A stretch of DNA of 64,000 bases from Gammaproteobacteria bacterium. GTDB lineage: Bacteria; Pseudomonadota; Gammaproteobacteria; Enterobacterales; Neiellaceae. Below, piece after piece: positions 28,072 to 39,277 of this stretch. The notes beneath the pieces were generated by a model. The model was not told where the DNA came from, searched no databases, and saw only the letters and a program-made list of their open reading frames with translations. Each line of letters begins with the position of its first letter. The stretch's first letter is position 1. A program made the position numbers and the translations under genes. Where the stretch lies: contig JAFOOX010000071.1 in NCBI GenBank assembly GCA_017425245.1, forward strand, positions 1 through 64,000. Direction: 5' to 3'.

Positions 28072-29238
28072 TCATTCACCTTCCAGCCCCAGCTTGGGAC
28101 GGATCGTGTTCCAGCGGTGGCACGCTGGGCAATGCCATAACAACTGCGGGCTGGTGAAACCGCATTGGCGACACTGAAAGCGGCCACTGCCGGCCAGGTA
28201 ATCGTCAAGCAGGCCGCCGATCATCCGCCAGCGCTGCCGATCATCGTCATCATTGCTGGCCTGCTCGCACAGCCGCACCAACTGATTGAAGGCGCGCAGA
28301 TTGGGGTGCTGGCGCAGGCCTGTCAACAGGAACTCCCGTGCCGCCGGAGCGCCATTACGCTTGGCTAACAAGCCGGCCCACGTCAGGCTGACAGTAGCAC
28401 CGCCCTGGCCCAGCAGACGCTCGACAAAGTCAGTTGCCGCCGACTCATCACCCGCAGCTTCGAGCAGCGTCATCAGCCGCGGCAAGGCCACAGCAGCAAG
28501 ATCCGGCGCACTCTGCACCAGCCGGCGCAAGGCCGCTGTTTCAAGCTGGGGCTGACGCTGGTGATGGGCCAAGTTGGCCTTAAGCAGAATCAGCCGCGGA
28601 TGGTCGGGTAACAGTTTTTCTGCATCGCGCAGCAACGGGGCCAGATCCATTGCACTGTGGCTGGCCAGCTCGTTCTCAATGCGCTCACACTGATGATGAA
28701 ACACCGTTTCCCGCAGTTCTGGCTCGCGCGCCAGCCGATACTTGTCAGCCATCGCCAGCGACCGCTGCCAGTCATGGCTCTGCTCATACACCCTCAGCAA
28801 GCGCTCACCGGCGCGGACGATGTGGGCCTGATTGTCGAGCAGCTCCAGCAGCAGCTGCTCCGCCCGGTCCACCACCCCGGCACTCAAATAGTCATCGGCC
28901 AACTCCAGCGCTGCCAGCTCGCGGAACTCCTGAGGTAACGACGGCCGGGCCAGCAGATTGGAATGAAGACGAATGGCCCGGTCCAGCTCGCCACGACGAC
29001 GGAACAGGGTGGCCACGGCAAAATGGGTATCGATGGTCTGGCGATCAACTTCGATCGCCTGGATAAAGAGATCGATCGCCTTGTCCGACTGGTCGGCCAG
29101 CAGGTAATTGAGGCCGGTGACATAGCTCTCGGAGTTCTTCAACTGGCGGCGTCGCTGCTCCAGCCGCACACTGCGCCGCCCCATGTACCAACCATAGGCA
29201 ACACCCAGCGGTACCAGCAGCACCAGCAGTTCGGTCAT
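28072..29238 (-). CDS. lapB: Lipopolysaccharide assembly protein LapB (YciM)
   Basis: A 388-residue inner-membrane-anchored protein: an N-terminal membrane helix ([17 protein letters not shown]), a series of TPRs from about residue 35 ([20 protein letters not shown]) and a C-terminal rubredoxin-like zinc site, CRQCGF and CPACHRW. In E. coli LapB acts with FtsH to control LpxC and so LPS synthesis. It lies one base after the lapA stop, a conserved pair. Confidence 0.94.
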   Translation of the reverse strand: MTELLVLLVPLGVAYGWYMGRRSVRLEQRRRQLKNSESYVTGLNYLLADQSDKAIDLFIQAIEVDRQTIDTHFAVATLFRRRGELDRAIRLHSNLLARPSLPQEFRELAALELADDYLSAGVVDRAEQLLLELLDNQAHIVRAGERLLRVYEQSHDWQRSLAMADKYRLAREPELRETVFHHQCERIENELASHSAMDLAPLLRDAEKLLPDHPRLILLKANLAHHQRQPQLETAALRRLVQSAPDLAAVALPRLMTLLEAAGDESAATDFVERLLGQGGATVSLTWAGLLAKRNGAPAAREFLLTGLRQHPNLRAFNQLVRLCEQASNDDDDRQRWRMIGGLLDDYLAGSGRFQCRQCGFTSPQLLWHCPACHRWNTIRPKLGLEGE

Positions 29239-29239
29239 A

Positions 29240-29509
29240 TCAGGTGCCGTTGCTGCCCTGGCTGACGGTCACTTTGTGCTGACGTTGCAGCCGCGACAAC
29301 CGCCAGCGCAGGCGGGCCAGCGGCCACAGCATGGCGCAGGCGCCGCAGCCAGCTCCCAGCAGCAGGGTCAGAGCCAGCAGGGTCGCCAGCCGCATCTCCA
29401 CCATCCCCAACAGGAAGTTGAAGGTGACAGGATCACGGTTGAGATAGCCGATGGCAGCCGCCAGCAGCAACAAGGCAATCAGAGGAATAGCAAACAGCAG
29501 GCGGCGCAC
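29240..29509 (-). CDS. lapA: Lipopolysaccharide assembly protein LapA (YciS)
   Basis: An 89-residue inner-membrane protein with two membrane helices (LLFAIPLIALLLLAAAIGYL and LATLLALTLLLGAGCGACAML), a short loop between them and a basic cytoplasmic tail rich in arginine and leucine. Position immediately before lapB and the overall length match YciS/LapA (DUF1049). Confidence 0.9.
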   Translation of the reverse strand: MRRLLFAIPLIALLLLAAAIGYLNRDPVTFNFLLGMVEMRLATLLALTLLLGAGCGACAMLWPLARLRWRLSRLQRQHKVTVSQGSNGT

Positions 29510-29614
29510 GGCAAGCTCCGGACGTCAGCAGGTAGCGGCATTATGGCATAAGGGATGAGCAGAGGGGGTGGCCCGGCGCCCAACCACAACAGGATAAGTG
29601 CACAAGCACACAAT

Positions 29615-29640
29615 AAAAAAGGCACACCGGAGTGTGCCTT
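29615..29640 (-). terminator. Rho-independent terminator after ihfB
   Basis: Read on the minus strand, AAGGCACAC and GTGTGCCTT pair around a 4-base loop (29619-29640) and run into a tract of Ts. It lies just behind the ihfB stop at 29648, separating ihfB from lapA. Confidence 0.85.
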
Positions 29641-29647
29641 CTGGCGC

Positions 29648-29929
29648 TTACAGGCTGTTGACCCGCTCGCGCAACTCCTTGCCCGGTTTGAAGTGAGGCA
29701 CACGTTTGGCCTCCAGCTTCACGGTTTCCCCGGTCTTGGGGTTGCGACCGATGCGTGGTGCCCGGTGGTGCAGGGAAAAACTGCCAAAGCCGCGGATCTC
29801 AATCCGGCGACCATCCTCAAGACTGGACGATAACTGCTCAATCACTTCCTTAACCGCCCACTCCACTTCACGTGGAGAGAGGTGGCTCTGGCGAACGATC
29901 AACCGCTCAATCAATTCCGACTTGGTCAT
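29648..29929 (-). CDS. ihfB: Integration host factor beta subunit
   Basis: A 93-residue HU/IHF-family DNA-bending protein, starting at ATG 29929 ([10 protein letters not shown]) with GGGAGA upstream; a few codons upstream are also open. It has the conserved [17 protein letters not shown] and the arm sequence [12 protein letters not shown]. It forms the IHF heterodimer with IhfA. It follows rpsA, as in most gammaproteobacteria, after a hairpin at 29962-29982. Confidence 0.97.
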   Translation of the reverse strand: MTKSELIERLIVRQSHLSPREVEWAVKEVIEQLSSSLEDGRRIEIRGFGSFSLHHRAPRIGRNPKTGETVKLEAKRVPHFKPGKELRERVNSL

Positions 29930-29961
29930 GCACATTCTCCCAACCACCGGTGGTGGTCAAC

Positions 29962-29982
29962 GGGGAGGGAAACTCCCTCCCC
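29962..29982. repeat. Strong hairpin between rpsA and ihfB
   Basis: GGGGAGGGA and TCCCTCCCC form a 9-bp stem around AAC in the 62-bp rpsA-ihfB interval. It lacks a T tract, so partial attenuation or an RNA-processing barrier is likelier than full termination. CCACCGGTGG, a small palindrome, lies just beside it (29945-29954). Confidence 0.6.
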
Positions 29983-29991
29983 CGGCCATTA

Positions 29992-31665
29992 TCAGGCGTC
30001 GCCCTTGGCGTTTTTGAACGCTTCAGCCATCGCGCTGGAGAAGGCCACTTCGCCACCCTGGTTTACTGTGTCGATTGCGGCTTTCTCGTCTGCTTCATCC
30101 TTGGCACGGATGGAGAGGCTGACGACGCGATTCTTACGGTCAACGCCCATGAACTTGGCTTCCAGCTCTTCGCCGACCTTCACCACAGTGCTGGCATCTT
30201 CGATGCGATCACGGCTGATGTCGGAAGCACGCAGGTAGCCTTCAACGCCGCCGGCCAGAGCAATGGTTGCACCCTTGGCGTCAACAGCGGTCACGGTCCC
30301 CTTAACGATAGCACCTTTCTTGTTATCGCTCAGGTAGTTGTTGAACGGATCGTCGTTCAGCTGCTTGATGCCAAGGCTGATGCGCTCGCGCTCCGGATCG
30401 ACCTGCAGAACCACGGCATGGACTTCTTCGCCCTTCTTGAATTCGCGCACGGCTTCTTCGCCCTGAGCGTTCCAGGAGATGTCGGAGAGGTGAACCAGAC
30501 CGTCGATGCCGCCGTCCAGACCGATGAAGATACCGAAGTCGGTGATCGACTTGATCTTGCCGCTGACCTTGTCGCCCTTGGCGAATTTGGTCGCGAACTC
30601 TTCCCACGGGTTCTGGCGGCACTGCTTGAGGCCGAGGCTGATACGGCGACGCTCTTCGTCGATGTCCAGCACCATGACTTCAACCAGATCATCCAGGCTG
30701 ACAACCTTGGACGGGTGAACGTTCTTGTTGGTCCAATCCATTTCGGAGACGTGAACCAGACCTTCAACGCCTTCCTGGATCTCCACGAAGCAGCCGTAGT
30801 CGGTCAGGTTGGTCACGCGACCCTTGATGCGGGTGCCTTCCGGGTAGCGCTTGGCGATTTCGACCCACGGATCGCTGCCCAGCTGCTTGAGGCCCAGAGA
30901 AACACGGTTGCGCTCGCGGTCGAACTTGAGGACCTTGACCAGGATCTCTTCGCCGACAGCCACGATTTCGCTCGGGTGCTTGACGCGCTTCCACGCCATG
31001 TCGGTGATGTGCAACAGACCGTCGATGCCGCCCAGGTCAACGAAGGCGCCGTAGTCAGTGAGGTTCTTGACGATACCTTTGACTTCGCTGCCTTCCTGCA
31101 GGGTTTCGAGCATGGCGGCGCGCTCACCGGTAAGCTCTTTTTCAAGCACGGCGCGGCGGCTAACTACGACGTTGTTGCGTTTCTGGTCGAGCTTGATGAC
31201 CTTGAATTCGAGGTCCTTGCCTTCCAGATGAGCGGTATCGCGCACTGGGCGCAGATCGACCAGCGAGCCCGGCAGGAACGCACGGATGCCAGCGAGGTCG
31301 ACAGTGAAACCGCCCTTCACCTTGCCACTGATCTGGCCGGTGACATTGGATTGCTCTTCGAAAGCGCGCTCCAGAACGATCCAGGCTTCGTGGCGCTTGG
31401 CTTTCTCGCGCGACAGCAGGGTCGCACCGTAGCCATCTTCCACTGCATCCAGGATGACATCCACTTCGTCGCCGATGGCTACTTCAATCTGGCCGTCAGG
31501 ACCTTTGAACTGCTCAATCGGAATAACGCCTTCCGACTTCAGGTTGGCATCAACGATGACGCTTTCCTTGTCGATGGCGATGACGCGGGCTTTGATCATT
31601 TCACCCGGACGGGTGTTGGACTGTTTCAGGCTCTCTTCAAAGAGCTGGGCAAAATTTTCGAGCAT
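29992..31665 (-). CDS. rpsA: 30S ribosomal protein S1
   Basis: A 557-residue protein with six S1 RNA-binding repeats, closely matching E. coli S1 (for example [49 protein letters not shown]). Its start (ATG 31665) has no clear Shine-Dalgarno sequence, as is known for E. coli rpsA. It lies 97 bp after cmk and before ihfB. Confidence 0.98.
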   Translation of the reverse strand: MLENFAQLFEESLKQSNTRPGEMIKARVIAIDKESVIVDANLKSEGVIPIEQFKGPDGQIEVAIGDEVDVILDAVEDGYGATLLSREKAKRHEAWIVLERAFEEQSNVTGQISGKVKGGFTVDLAGIRAFLPGSLVDLRPVRDTAHLEGKDLEFKVIKLDQKRNNVVVSRRAVLEKELTGERAAMLETLQEGSEVKGIVKNLTDYGAFVDLGGIDGLLHITDMAWKRVKHPSEIVAVGEEILVKVLKFDRERNRVSLGLKQLGSDPWVEIAKRYPEGTRIKGRVTNLTDYGCFVEIQEGVEGLVHVSEMDWTNKNVHPSKVVSLDDLVEVMVLDIDEERRRISLGLKQCRQNPWEEFATKFAKGDKVSGKIKSITDFGIFIGLDGGIDGLVHLSDISWNAQGEEAVREFKKGEEVHAVVLQVDPERERISLGIKQLNDDPFNNYLSDNKKGAIVKGTVTAVDAKGATIALAGGVEGYLRASDISRDRIEDASTVVKVGEELEAKFMGVDRKNRVVSLSIRAKDEADEKAAIDTVNQGGEVAFSSAMAEAFKNAKGDA

Positions 31666-31762
31666 GTTGTTCGCTTAGGTTTGTACCGCAAGGCGCTCCG
31701 GCCATCACGGGGTGGTTAAATCAGCGTCGCCGCATCCGTGGCAACACCGCGAAGGGAGACCC

Positions 31763-32458
31763 TCAACCTGGGGTGACAGTCTCCAGTCGTTCACTGGCGT
31801 ACGCCAAAATGACCGATAGCACCTCATCAACGGACAGGGCGCTACTATCGATCACTTTGGCGTCCTCGGCCGGGCGCAGGGGGGCGGTGGCGCGATTCGT
31901 ATCGCGGTCATCGCGAGCCTGCACGTCGGCTAAAATTTGGGCGAGGTTAGCACTGGCCCCGACGCTTTGCAACTGCAGGTAACGGCGGTTGGCGCGCTCC
32001 TCGGCAGTGGCGGTCAGGAAGATTTTGACCGGTGCTTCCGGGAACACCACAGTGCCCATGTCTCGGCCATCGGCCACCAGCCCCGGCAACTGACGAAAAG
32101 CGCGCTGACGACGCAGCAGAGCCTCGCGGACCCGCGGGTAGGCGGCCACTTTCGATGCGGCTGCGCCCACCTCTTCAGTACGGATGGAACCGCTGACATC
32201 CTCCCCTTCGAGAATGGTGCGGATCTGTTTATGACTGGTGGTCACGAACTGAACATCAAGGTGAGCAGCCAGTGGCACCAGCCCCTCATCATCATCCAGC
32301 GGTACCCCATGGTGCACCGCAGCGAGCGCCAGCACCCGGTAGATGGCGCCACTATCCAGCAGGTGCCAGCCCAACTGCTCCGCCAGGCGTTGGGCAATGG
32401 TGCCCTTGCCAGAACCACTCGGGCCGTCGATGGTGATCATCGGAATCGGCTTATGCAT
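31763..32458 (-). CDS. cmk: Cytidylate kinase
   Basis: A 231-residue kinase phosphorylating CMP and dCMP. The start is taken at ATG 32458 ([20 protein letters not shown]), by comparison with E. coli Cmk; the P-loop GPSGSGKGT follows directly. [15 protein letters not shown] and [14 protein letters not shown] are the nucleotide- and phosphate-binding motifs. It lies between aroA and rpsA in the conserved block. Confidence 0.96.
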   Translation of the reverse strand: MHKPIPMITIDGPSGSGKGTIAQRLAEQLGWHLLDSGAIYRVLALAAVHHGVPLDDDEGLVPLAAHLDVQFVTTSHKQIRTILEGEDVSGSIRTEEVGAAASKVAAYPRVREALLRRQRAFRQLPGLVADGRDMGTVVFPEAPVKIFLTATAEERANRRYLQLQSVGASANLAQILADVQARDDRDTNRATAPLRPAEDAKVIDSSALSVDEVLSVILAYASERLETVTPG

Positions 32459-32505
32459 TGTGCCTGGTCTCTCCATTATCTACCCAACACACTGACCACA
32501 GGGGT

Positions 32506-33792
32506 TCAGCTGCGTTCACTCACGGCTGCAAACTTCTCGAAATAATCCGGGAAGGTCTTGGAGGTACAGCGTGGGTCATTGATAGTCACTGGCGTGTCGC
32601 TCAGCGCCACCAACGAAAAACACATGGCCATGCGATGGTCGTTGTAGGTATCGATCGCCGCATGTTTGAGCTGCGCCGGCGGCACCACGCGGATGTAATC
32701 CTGCCCTTCCTCAACCTCGGCCCCAACCTTGCGCAGTTCGGTGGCCATAGCATGCAACCGGTCTGTCTCCTTCACCCGCCAGTTATAGATGTTGCGAATG
32801 GTGGTCGGGCCATCGGCGAACAGGGCGGTGGTGGCAATGGTCATGGCCGCATCAGGGATATGGTTCATATCCATGTCGATGCCCTTGAGCTGGCCACGGC
32901 TGACGCTGATGAAATCATCGCCCCAACTGACGTTGGCACCCATAGCCTCCAGCACTTCGGCGAAGCGCACGTCACCCTGCAGGCTCTGGCGGCCCACTCC
33001 GGTCACGGTGATCTCGCCACCAGCAATGGCCGCCGCCGCCAGGAAGTAGGAGGCGGACGAGGCATCGCCCTCCACCATCACCTGGCCGGGCGACTGATAG
33101 CGCTGACCGCCCTTGATGGCGAAACTCTGGTAGTGGTCGTGACTGACCTCAACCCCGAAACGGGCCATCAGCTTGAGGGTGATATCGATATAGGGCTTGG
33201 ACACCAGATCACCGACGATGGTGATGCAGCTGTCATTGACGGCCAGCGGTGCCGCCATCAGCAAGGCGGTCAGGAACTGGCTGGAAACCCGGCCATCGAC
33301 CTTGATCGCCCCCCCCTTGAAGCTGCCACCGTGAATGGCCAGCGGAGGGTAGCCATCATGCTTGAGGTATTGGGCCTGAGCGCCACCGTCGCGCAGCGCG
33401 TCGACCAGATGACCGATCGGGCGCTCCTCCATACGCGGCTCGCCGGTCAGCACAAAGGTGCCTTCGCCGAGGGTCAAGGCGGCACACAGCGGGCGCATGG
33501 CGGTGCCAGCGTTACCGAGAAACAGCTCCTGCTCGCCGTCGATGGCCAGCGGGCCGCCGCGCCCCTCGATAACGCAGACGGTGCCATCATCTTCCAGCGT
33601 AAAGCCGACGCCCAGCTGACGCAGAGCGTTGAGCATGTGGCGCACATCATCGCTGCGCAGCAGATTGGTGATGCGGGTCTCCCCTTCCGCCAGTGCCGCC
33701 AGCAGCAGCACACGGTTGGAGACGCTCTTGGAGCCGGGCAGGTTGACGGTGCCGTTGACGCGGCGGATCGGTTGCAGGGTCAATTGTTCCAT
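32506..33792 (-). CDS. aroA: 3-phosphoshikimate 1-carboxyvinyltransferase (EPSP synthase)
   Basis: A 428-residue shikimate-pathway enzyme starting at ATG 33792 (MEQLTLQPI), after GAGGAAA. Motifs [18 protein letters not shown] and [11 protein letters not shown] mark the substrate sites, and [20 protein letters not shown] is a conserved family stretch. The frame is open well upstream within serC but without a ribosome site. It follows serC by 25 bp. Confidence 0.97.
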   Translation of the reverse strand: MEQLTLQPIRRVNGTVNLPGSKSVSNRVLLLAALAEGETRITNLLRSDDVRHMLNALRQLGVGFTLEDDGTVCVIEGRGGPLAIDGEQELFLGNAGTAMRPLCAALTLGEGTFVLTGEPRMEERPIGHLVDALRDGGAQAQYLKHDGYPPLAIHGGSFKGGAIKVDGRVSSQFLTALLMAAPLAVNDSCITIVGDLVSKPYIDITLKLMARFGVEVSHDHYQSFAIKGGQRYQSPGQVMVEGDASSASYFLAAAAIAGGEITVTGVGRQSLQGDVRFAEVLEAMGANVSWGDDFISVSRGQLKGIDMDMNHIPDAAMTIATTALFADGPTTIRNIYNWRVKETDRLHAMATELRKVGAEVEEGQDYIRVVPPAQLKHAAIDTYNDHRMAMCFSLVALSDTPVTINDPRCTSKTFPDYFEKFAAVSERS

Positions 33793-33817
33793 GGCGTGTT
33801 CTGTTTCCTCGGACGGC

Positions 33818-34903
33818 TCAACCGTGGCGACGGGCGAAGTCGGCCATGAAGGCGATGAGGGCGTCGACCCCCGCTTCCGGCATGGCGTTGTAGATACTGG
33901 CGCGCATGCCACCGACAATGCGGTGGCCCTTGAGTGCCTGGAGACCAGCCGCTTCTGCCTGCTTGAGGAAGCTGGCATCGAGCTGATCGTCGGCCAGAGT
34001 AAAGGGCACATTCATCCAAGAGCGGCAGCTGGCGTGCACGCGGTTGGCGTAAAAGCCTGACTCATCAATATAGCTATAGAGCTTGGCCGCTTTGGCTTGA
34101 TTGCGCGCCGCCATGGCAGCGATGCCGCCCTGGGCCTTGAGCCACTTGAACACCAGACCTGCCAGATACCAGCCGTAGGTCGGCGGGGTGTTGAACATCG
34201 AATCATGGCTGGCAGTGATGGCGTAATCGAAGATCGATGGCGTTTCGCGCCGGGCCTTGCCCAGCAGATCCTCGCGCACGATCACCACCGATAACCCCGA
34301 CGGACCGATGTTTTTCTGGGCGCCAGCGTAGATCACACCAAAGCGGCTAACATCCAGCGGCCGCGACAGGATGGTGGAACTGAAATCGCCCACCACCACC
34401 TTGTCGCCCACCTCGGGAATATGGTTGTACTCCAGCCCTTCGATGGTCTCGTTGGGGCAGTAGTGGACATAAGCGGCGTCGTCATGCAGCGCCAGGCTGC
34501 TGTCCGCCGGCAGCCGCCACAGCCCCTGCTCATCCTGATAGCTGCGGCCAACGATGCGGGTATCGAGGTAACGGCGCGCTTCCTCTTCCGCCTTTTCTGA
34601 CCATTGGCCGGTGACGACAAAATCCGCCTTGTCACCGGCTTGGCTCAGGTTCAGAGGCACTGCGCCAAACTGGCCGCGACCACCGCCATGCATGAACAGG
34701 ATCTTGTAGTTAGCCGGCACCTGCAGCAGTTCGCGCAGATCCGCCGTGGCCTCATCGGCCAGGGCGATGTAGGGTTTGGAGCGATGCGACATCTCCATCA
34801 CCGACACGCCATGGCCCTGCCAGTCGATGAACTCAGCCTGGGCCTGAGTCATCACCTCGGCCGGCAACATCGCCGGGCCGGCACTGAAATTGAAGACGCT
34901 CAT
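33818..34903 (-). CDS. serC: Phosphoserine aminotransferase
   Basis: A 361-residue PLP enzyme of serine and pyridoxine synthesis. The PLP lysine lies in [13 protein letters not shown]; the N-terminal [12 protein letters not shown] and the C-terminal [16 protein letters not shown] are typical. The start is 4 bp after the gyrA stop, so its ribosome site lies in the gyrA end and expression is probably coupled. Confidence 0.97.
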   Translation of the reverse strand: MSVFNFSAGPAMLPAEVMTQAQAEFIDWQGHGVSVMEMSHRSKPYIALADEATADLRELLQVPANYKILFMHGGGRGQFGAVPLNLSQAGDKADFVVTGQWSEKAEEEARRYLDTRIVGRSYQDEQGLWRLPADSSLALHDDAAYVHYCPNETIEGLEYNHIPEVGDKVVVGDFSSTILSRPLDVSRFGVIYAGAQKNIGPSGLSVVIVREDLLGKARRETPSIFDYAITASHDSMFNTPPTYGWYLAGLVFKWLKAQGGIAAMAARNQAKAAKLYSYIDESGFYANRVHASCRSWMNVPFTLADDQLDASFLKQAEAAGLQALKGHRIVGGMRASIYNAMPEAGVDALIAFMADFARRHG

Positions 34904-34907
34904 CTGC

Positions 34908-37628
34908 TCACTCGCCCTGTTCAGTCACAACGCTGTCAGCGACGCCGTCGCTGGGTTCGCCGCTATCATCGTCGCTGTCAGCGATACGCTGCAGGCCAAC
35001 GACTTTCTCGCCTTCCATCACCCGGATCAGACGGACACCGCCGGTATTACGACCGATGATGTTGACCTCGGCCACGCGGGTACGCACCAGAGTGCCGCCG
35101 TTGGTGATGAGCATGATCTGGTCGGTATCGTTGACCTGAATGGCGTCGATCACCTTACCGTTACGCTCATCGACCTTGATGGAGATGACGCCTTGGGTAC
35201 CACGGCTGCGGCTCGGGTATTCATCCAGCGCGGTGCGCTTGCCATAACCGTTTTCAGTGGCGGTGAGGATGGTGCCTTCAGAGCGCGGCACAATCAGCGA
35301 CACCACACGGTCACCGGCGCCGAGCTTGATGCCGCGCACACCGGCAGCAGTACGACCCATCGGCCGCACACCCTTGAAGTTGCCGCCCTTGGCGTCGCCG
35401 CTTTCGCCATTGCTGTCGCCGTTGTCAGCGCTGTCATCATCGCTGTTATCGGCGCTGTCGAGTTCGGCCTCATCTGCCTCATCCACGTCGTCGCCACGGC
35501 CAGCACCTTCACAGAAGCGCACCACCTTGCCAGCTTCAGAGAAGAGCATGATCTCGTTGTTGCCATCGGTGATATCAACGCCGATCAGCTCGTCACCGTC
35601 GCGCAGGTTGATGGCACGGATCCCGGATGACAGCGGACGGCTGAAGTCCGACAGGCTGGTCTTCTTGACCACCCCTTTGGCGGTGGCAAAAAACACATAC
35701 TTGTCAGCCGCGTATTCCTTGACCGGCAGGATGGCGGTGATGCGCTCACCGTCCTCCAGCTTGAGCATGTTGACGATCGGCTTGCCACGGGCACCACGGC
35801 TGGCCAGCGGCAGCTGGTAGACCTTGAGCCAGTAGACCTTGCCGCGAGTCGAGAAGCACAAAATGGTGTCGTGGGTGTTGGCCACCAGCAACCGCTCAAC
35901 GAAGTCTTCCTCTTTGATGCGGGTTGCTGATTTGCCCTTGCCGCCACGGCGCTGGGCTTCATAGTCGGACAGCGGCTGATACTTGACGTAACCGGCGTGG
36001 GACAGGGTCACCACCACATCTTCCGGCGCGATCAGATCTTCGATATCGAAATCGGCAGAACCGGTACACAGCTCAGTGCGGCGGATATCGGCGTACTGGG
36101 CGCGCACCGCCAGCAGCTCTTCGCGGATCACTTCCATCAGGCGCGCCGGGCTGGCCAGAATGCGCAGCAGCTCGCTGATGATGTCGAGCAGCTGCTGATA
36201 CTCCTCAAGGATCTTCTCATGCTCAAGGCCGGTCAGCTTATGCAGGCGCAGGTCGAGAATGGCCTGGGCCTGGGCTTCCGACAGGTAGTACTGACCATCG
36301 CGCACACCGAGGCTGATATCCAGATCGTCCGGGCGGGCAGCGCCATCACCAGCGCGCTCCAGCATCGGGGCCACGTTACCCAGCGACCAGCTGCGTGCCT
36401 GCAGTTCAGCCTTGGCGATAGCAGGGGTGGCAGACTGACGGATCAGCTCAATGATCGGATCGATGTTGGCCAGAGCGATGGCCAGACCTTCGAGCAGGTG
36501 AGCGCGTTCACGGGCCTTGCGCAGTTCATAGATGGTGCGCCGGGTGACCACTTCACGACGGTGATCGATAAAGGCATCGAGCATGTCGCGCAGGTTGAAC
36601 AGGCGCGGCTGGCCTTTGTCGAGCGCCACCATGTTGATGCCAAAGGAGACCTGCAGCTGGGTCTGGGTGTAAAGGTTGTTAAGCACCACCTCCGGCATCT
36701 CGCCACGACGCAGCTCGATGACGATGCGCATGCCGTCTTTGTCAGACTCATCGCGCAGGCCGGTAATGCCCTCAACCTTCTTCTCTTTGACCAGCTCGGC
36801 GATACGCTCGATCAGTCGCGCCTTGTTGACCTGGTAGGGGATCTCGTTGATGACGATGGTCTCGCGGCCATTGTCTTCCGTCTCGATGAAATGCTTGGCG
36901 CGGATATAAAGCTTGCCACGACCGGTGCGGTAACCCTCTTCGATGCCGCGACGACCAATGATCTGGGCGGCGGTGGGGAAATCGGGGCCTGGGATATAGC
37001 CGATCAGATCTTCAATGGTCAGATCCGGGTTGTCGATCAAGGCCACGCAGCCATCGATCACTTCACCCAGGTTATGGGGCGGGATGTTGGTGGCCATACC
37101 CACGGCGATACCAGCGCTGCCATTGATCAGCAGGTTGGGGATCTTGGTTGGCATCACCGCCGGGATCATCTCGGTGCCGTCATAGTTGGGCACGTAATCG
37201 ACCGTCTCTTTGTCGAGATCGGCGAGCAATTCGTGAGCGAGGCGCGCCATGCGCACCTCGGTGTAACGCATGGCGGCGGCGGCGTCGCCGTCGATAGAGC
37301 CGAAGTTACCCTGGCCATCGACCAGCATGTAACGCAGCGAAAACGGCTGGGCCATACGCACGATGGTGTCGTAAACCGCTGAGTCACCGTGGGGGTGATA
37401 TTTACCAATCACATCACCGACGATACGGGCTGACTTCTTGAACGGCTTGTTCCAGTCATTGCCCAGTTCGTGCATGGCAAAGAGCACACGGCGGTGCACC
37501 GGCTTGAGGCCGTCGCGCACATCAGGCAGGGCGCGGCCAACGATCACGCTCATGGCGTAATCAAGGTAAGAGCTCTTAAGTTCGTCTTCGATATTGACGG
37601 GCGTAATCTCTTTCGCGAGGTCGCTCAT
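34908..37628 (-). CDS. gyrA: DNA gyrase subunit A
   Basis: A 906-residue protein from ATG 37628 ([17 protein letters not shown]), the family start; 22 more codons are open upstream. Catalytic Tyr122 is in [13 protein letters not shown]. The quinolone-resistance positions read Ser83 and Asp87 ([11 protein letters not shown]), the susceptible state. The C-terminal beta-pinwheel has the GyrA box QRRGGKG. Between two blades (about residues 704-751, window 35515-35375) it carries an acidic Asp/Glu/Ser/Asn-rich insert absent from E. coli GyrA. It is divergent from ubiG. Confidence 0.98.
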   Translation of the reverse strand: MSDLAKEITPVNIEDELKSSYLDYAMSVIVGRALPDVRDGLKPVHRRVLFAMHELGNDWNKPFKKSARIVGDVIGKYHPHGDSAVYDTIVRMAQPFSLRYMLVDGQGNFGSIDGDAAAAMRYTEVRMARLAHELLADLDKETVDYVPNYDGTEMIPAVMPTKIPNLLINGSAGIAVGMATNIPPHNLGEVIDGCVALIDNPDLTIEDLIGYIPGPDFPTAAQIIGRRGIEEGYRTGRGKLYIRAKHFIETEDNGRETIVINEIPYQVNKARLIERIAELVKEKKVEGITGLRDESDKDGMRIVIELRRGEMPEVVLNNLYTQTQLQVSFGINMVALDKGQPRLFNLRDMLDAFIDHRREVVTRRTIYELRKARERAHLLEGLAIALANIDPIIELIRQSATPAIAKAELQARSWSLGNVAPMLERAGDGAARPDDLDISLGVRDGQYYLSEAQAQAILDLRLHKLTGLEHEKILEEYQQLLDIISELLRILASPARLMEVIREELLAVRAQYADIRRTELCTGSADFDIEDLIAPEDVVVTLSHAGYVKYQPLSDYEAQRRGGKGKSATRIKEEDFVERLLVANTHDTILCFSTRGKVYWLKVYQLPLASRGARGKPIVNMLKLEDGERITAILPVKEYAADKYVFFATAKGVVKKTSLSDFSRPLSSGIRAINLRDGDELIGVDITDGNNEIMLFSEAGKVVRFCEGAGRGDDVDEADEAELDSADNSDDDSADNGDSNGESGDAKGGNFKGVRPMGRTAAGVRGIKLGAGDRVVSLIVPRSEGTILTATENGYGKRTALDEYPSRSRGTQGVISIKVDERNGKVIDAIQVNDTDQIMLITNGGTLVRTRVAEVNIIGRNTGGVRLIRVMEGEKVVGLQRIADSDDDSGEPSDGVADSVVTEQGE

Positions 37629-37748
37629 GAATGTTCCGTTCCCGTGTCGGCTGGCGTCGTCTGGCGCATTTTTGAAGGCGCGCGATTCTACCACCCTTTG
37701 CCCTGCACGTCAGCGTGATACAGGTGATCCGCGCGGCAACTTCCTCCT

Positions 37749-37754
37749 TATAAT
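37749..37754 (+). promoter_or_regulatory. Putative -10 box of the ubiG promoter
   Basis: A perfect TATAAT lies 32 bases before the GTG start chosen for ubiG, giving a predicted leader of about 25 bases. No good -35 hexamer is visible at the normal spacing (TGATCC is the closest). The gyrA promoter must lie in the same interval on the other strand but is not clear by eye. Confidence 0.4.
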
Positions 37755-37785
37755 GGGCGCCACCTTGTGGCCAGCAGGACTGCCC

Positions 37786-38499
37786 GTGACCGCCAACGTC
37801 GACCCCCAGGAAATTGCCAAATTCGCTGCCAGCGCCAGCCGCTGGTGGGATCTGGACGGTGAATTCAAACCCCTGCACCAGCTCAACCCGGTACGCCTGC
37901 GCTACGTCGAGCAGTGCGCCGGCGGCCTGTTTGGCAAACGGGTGGCCGATATTGGCTGCGGCGGCGGTCTGTTGGCGGAGGCCCTCGCCCGACGCGGCGC
38001 TCAGGTCACCGCCATCGATCTGGCCGCCGAGAGTCTGGATGTGGCGCGCAGCCATGCGGCGGGTCAGGGTCTGACCATCGACTATCGACTGCAGAGCACC
38101 GAAGCACTGGCTGAGGCCGAAACGGGCCAATTTGACGTGGTGACCTGCATGGAGATGCTGGAGCATGTGCCTGACCCCGCAGCGATCGTGAGGGCCTGCG
38201 CCACCTTGCTCAGGCCGGGAGGCACCTTGGTAATGTCGACCCTCAACCGCACTGTTTCAGGGTTGCTGTTGGGGGTAGTCGCCGCCGAATATCTGCTCAG
38301 GCTGGTACCCAAAGGCACCCATGACTGGCAGCGGTTCTTGAAACCCAGCGAGCTGCTGGCCATGGGTGACGCCGTTGGCTTGCTGCCCCGTGAACTCTGT
38401 GGCATGCACTACAACCCGCTGACCGGCCAGGTGGCCCTGACGCCGGGAAAAGTCGTTGTTAACTACCTCGCCTACCTTGAGAAACGTCTATGCAGCTGA
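37786..38499 (+). CDS. ubiG: Ubiquinone biosynthesis O-methyltransferase UbiG
   Basis: A 237-residue SAM-dependent methyltransferase. I start it at GTG 37786, with CAGGA upstream, because the family N-terminus VDPQEIAKFAASASRWWDLD follows directly; the open frame extends upstream into gyrA. Motif I is VADIGCGGGLLAEALA and the acidic loop is VTCMEMLEHVPDP. It carries out both O-methylations of ubiquinone synthesis. It overlaps the following phosphatase gene by 10 bp. Confidence 0.94.
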   Translation: MTANVDPQEIAKFAASASRWWDLDGEFKPLHQLNPVRLRYVEQCAGGLFGKRVADIGCGGGLLAEALARRGAQVTAIDLAAESLDVARSHAAGQGLTIDYRLQSTEALAEAETGQFDVVTCMEMLEHVPDPAAIVRACATLLRPGGTLVMSTLNRTVSGLLLGVVAAEYLLRLVPKGTHDWQRFLKPSELLAMGDAVGLLPRELCGMHYNPLTGQVALTPGKVVVNYLAYLEKRLCS

Positions 38500-39152
38500 A
38501 TCAACCGGCAGCCATCCTCTTCGATCTGGACGGCACCTTGCTGGATACCGCACCCGATCTCGGTGCTGCTCTCAACCATGTCCGTCAGCTGGATGGCCTG
38601 CCGCCTCTGCCCGCTCATACCCTGCGCCCCTTTGCCTCCCACGGTGCCCGCGGCCTGCTGGCTTGCGGTTTTGGCGACGAACAGACGCCCGCCGAACATG
38701 AACGGCGGCGCCAGCAACTGCTCGATTTCTACGCCGCTAATCTGGCGGTTGCTACTTGCCTGTTCGCTGGGGTGGCCGAACTGCTCGCTAGCCTCAACCA
38801 ACGCCAGCTGCCCTGGGCCATCGTCACCAATAAGCCGGGCTGGCTGACCACCCCGCTGCTCAGCCACTTCCCTGAGCTGGCAGCCGCCGGCAGTGTGGTC
38901 AGCGGCGATACCCTGAGTGTGGCCAAGCCACACCCGGAGCCCCTTCTGCACGCCTGTCGCCAGCTCGGCGTTAACGCATCCGACTGCTGGTATGTGGGCG
39001 ATGCCCGCCGCGATCTGGAAGCTGGCCGCGCCGCCAGCATGCTGGCGATATTGGCCGGTTACGGCTATCTGGCGGCTGGAGAACCGGAAGCTGACTGGCC
39101 GATAGACCTGCAGATCAGCACTCCCGTCGCACTGCTCGATCTGCTGGCTTGA
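38490..39152 (+). CDS. gph: HAD-family phosphatase, phosphoglycolate phosphatase (Gph) or MupP-like
   Basis: A 220-residue HAD hydrolase. Motif I is FDLDGTLLDTAPDLGAAL, motif II region WAIVTNKPGWL, and the distal motif CWYVGDARRDLEAGRAASM. Its overlap with ubiG recalls the ubiG-mupP order of Pseudomonas, where the enzyme is N-acetylmuramate-6-phosphate phosphatase, so MupP is a real alternative to Gph. Cytosolic. Which substrate it prefers cannot be told from sequence by eye. Confidence 0.75.
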   Translation: MQLNQPAAILFDLDGTLLDTAPDLGAALNHVRQLDGLPPLPAHTLRPFASHGARGLLACGFGDEQTPAEHERRRQQLLDFYAANLAVATCLFAGVAELLASLNQRQLPWAIVTNKPGWLTTPLLSHFPELAAAGSVVSGDTLSVAKPHPEPLLHACRQLGVNASDCWYVGDARRDLEAGRAASMLAILAGYGYLAAGEPEADWPIDLQISTPVALLDLLA

Positions 39153-39214
39153 GCTAGCGCATAAAATCTCCCGGGCCGTGCCCCAAAAGGGGGCCTTGGC
39201 CCTTTGCGCTAGCT
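39152..39214. repeat. Long inverted repeat in the alaA leader
   Basis: AGCTAGCGCA (39152-39161) and TGCGCTAGCT (39205-39214) are perfect 10-base arms enclosing 43 bases that contain a further CCCC-AAAA-GGGG stem (39181-39192). It starts at the last base of the gph stop codon and lies 63 bases before the alaA ATG. It could be a terminator for the ubiG-gph unit, an alaA leader structure, or both. Confidence 0.5.
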
Positions 39215-39277
39215 GGCGCGGAAGTGATAGTGTTCCCGTCCCCTGAGCTTTTTTGCCTTTATTGCAGCAGGTCGGTC

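Noticed and set aside
29872-31719. A 615-codon plus-strand open frame opposite rpsA
   Set aside because: It is antisense to a clear ribosomal protein S1 gene, has no ribosome site or family, and arises from the codon bias of rpsA.
35997-37382. A 461-codon plus-strand open frame opposite gyrA
   Set aside because: Shadow of gyrA; no recognisable domain.
37374-37400. Quinolone-resistance mutation in gyrA
   Set aside because: Positions 83 and 87 read Ser and Asp, the susceptible residues.
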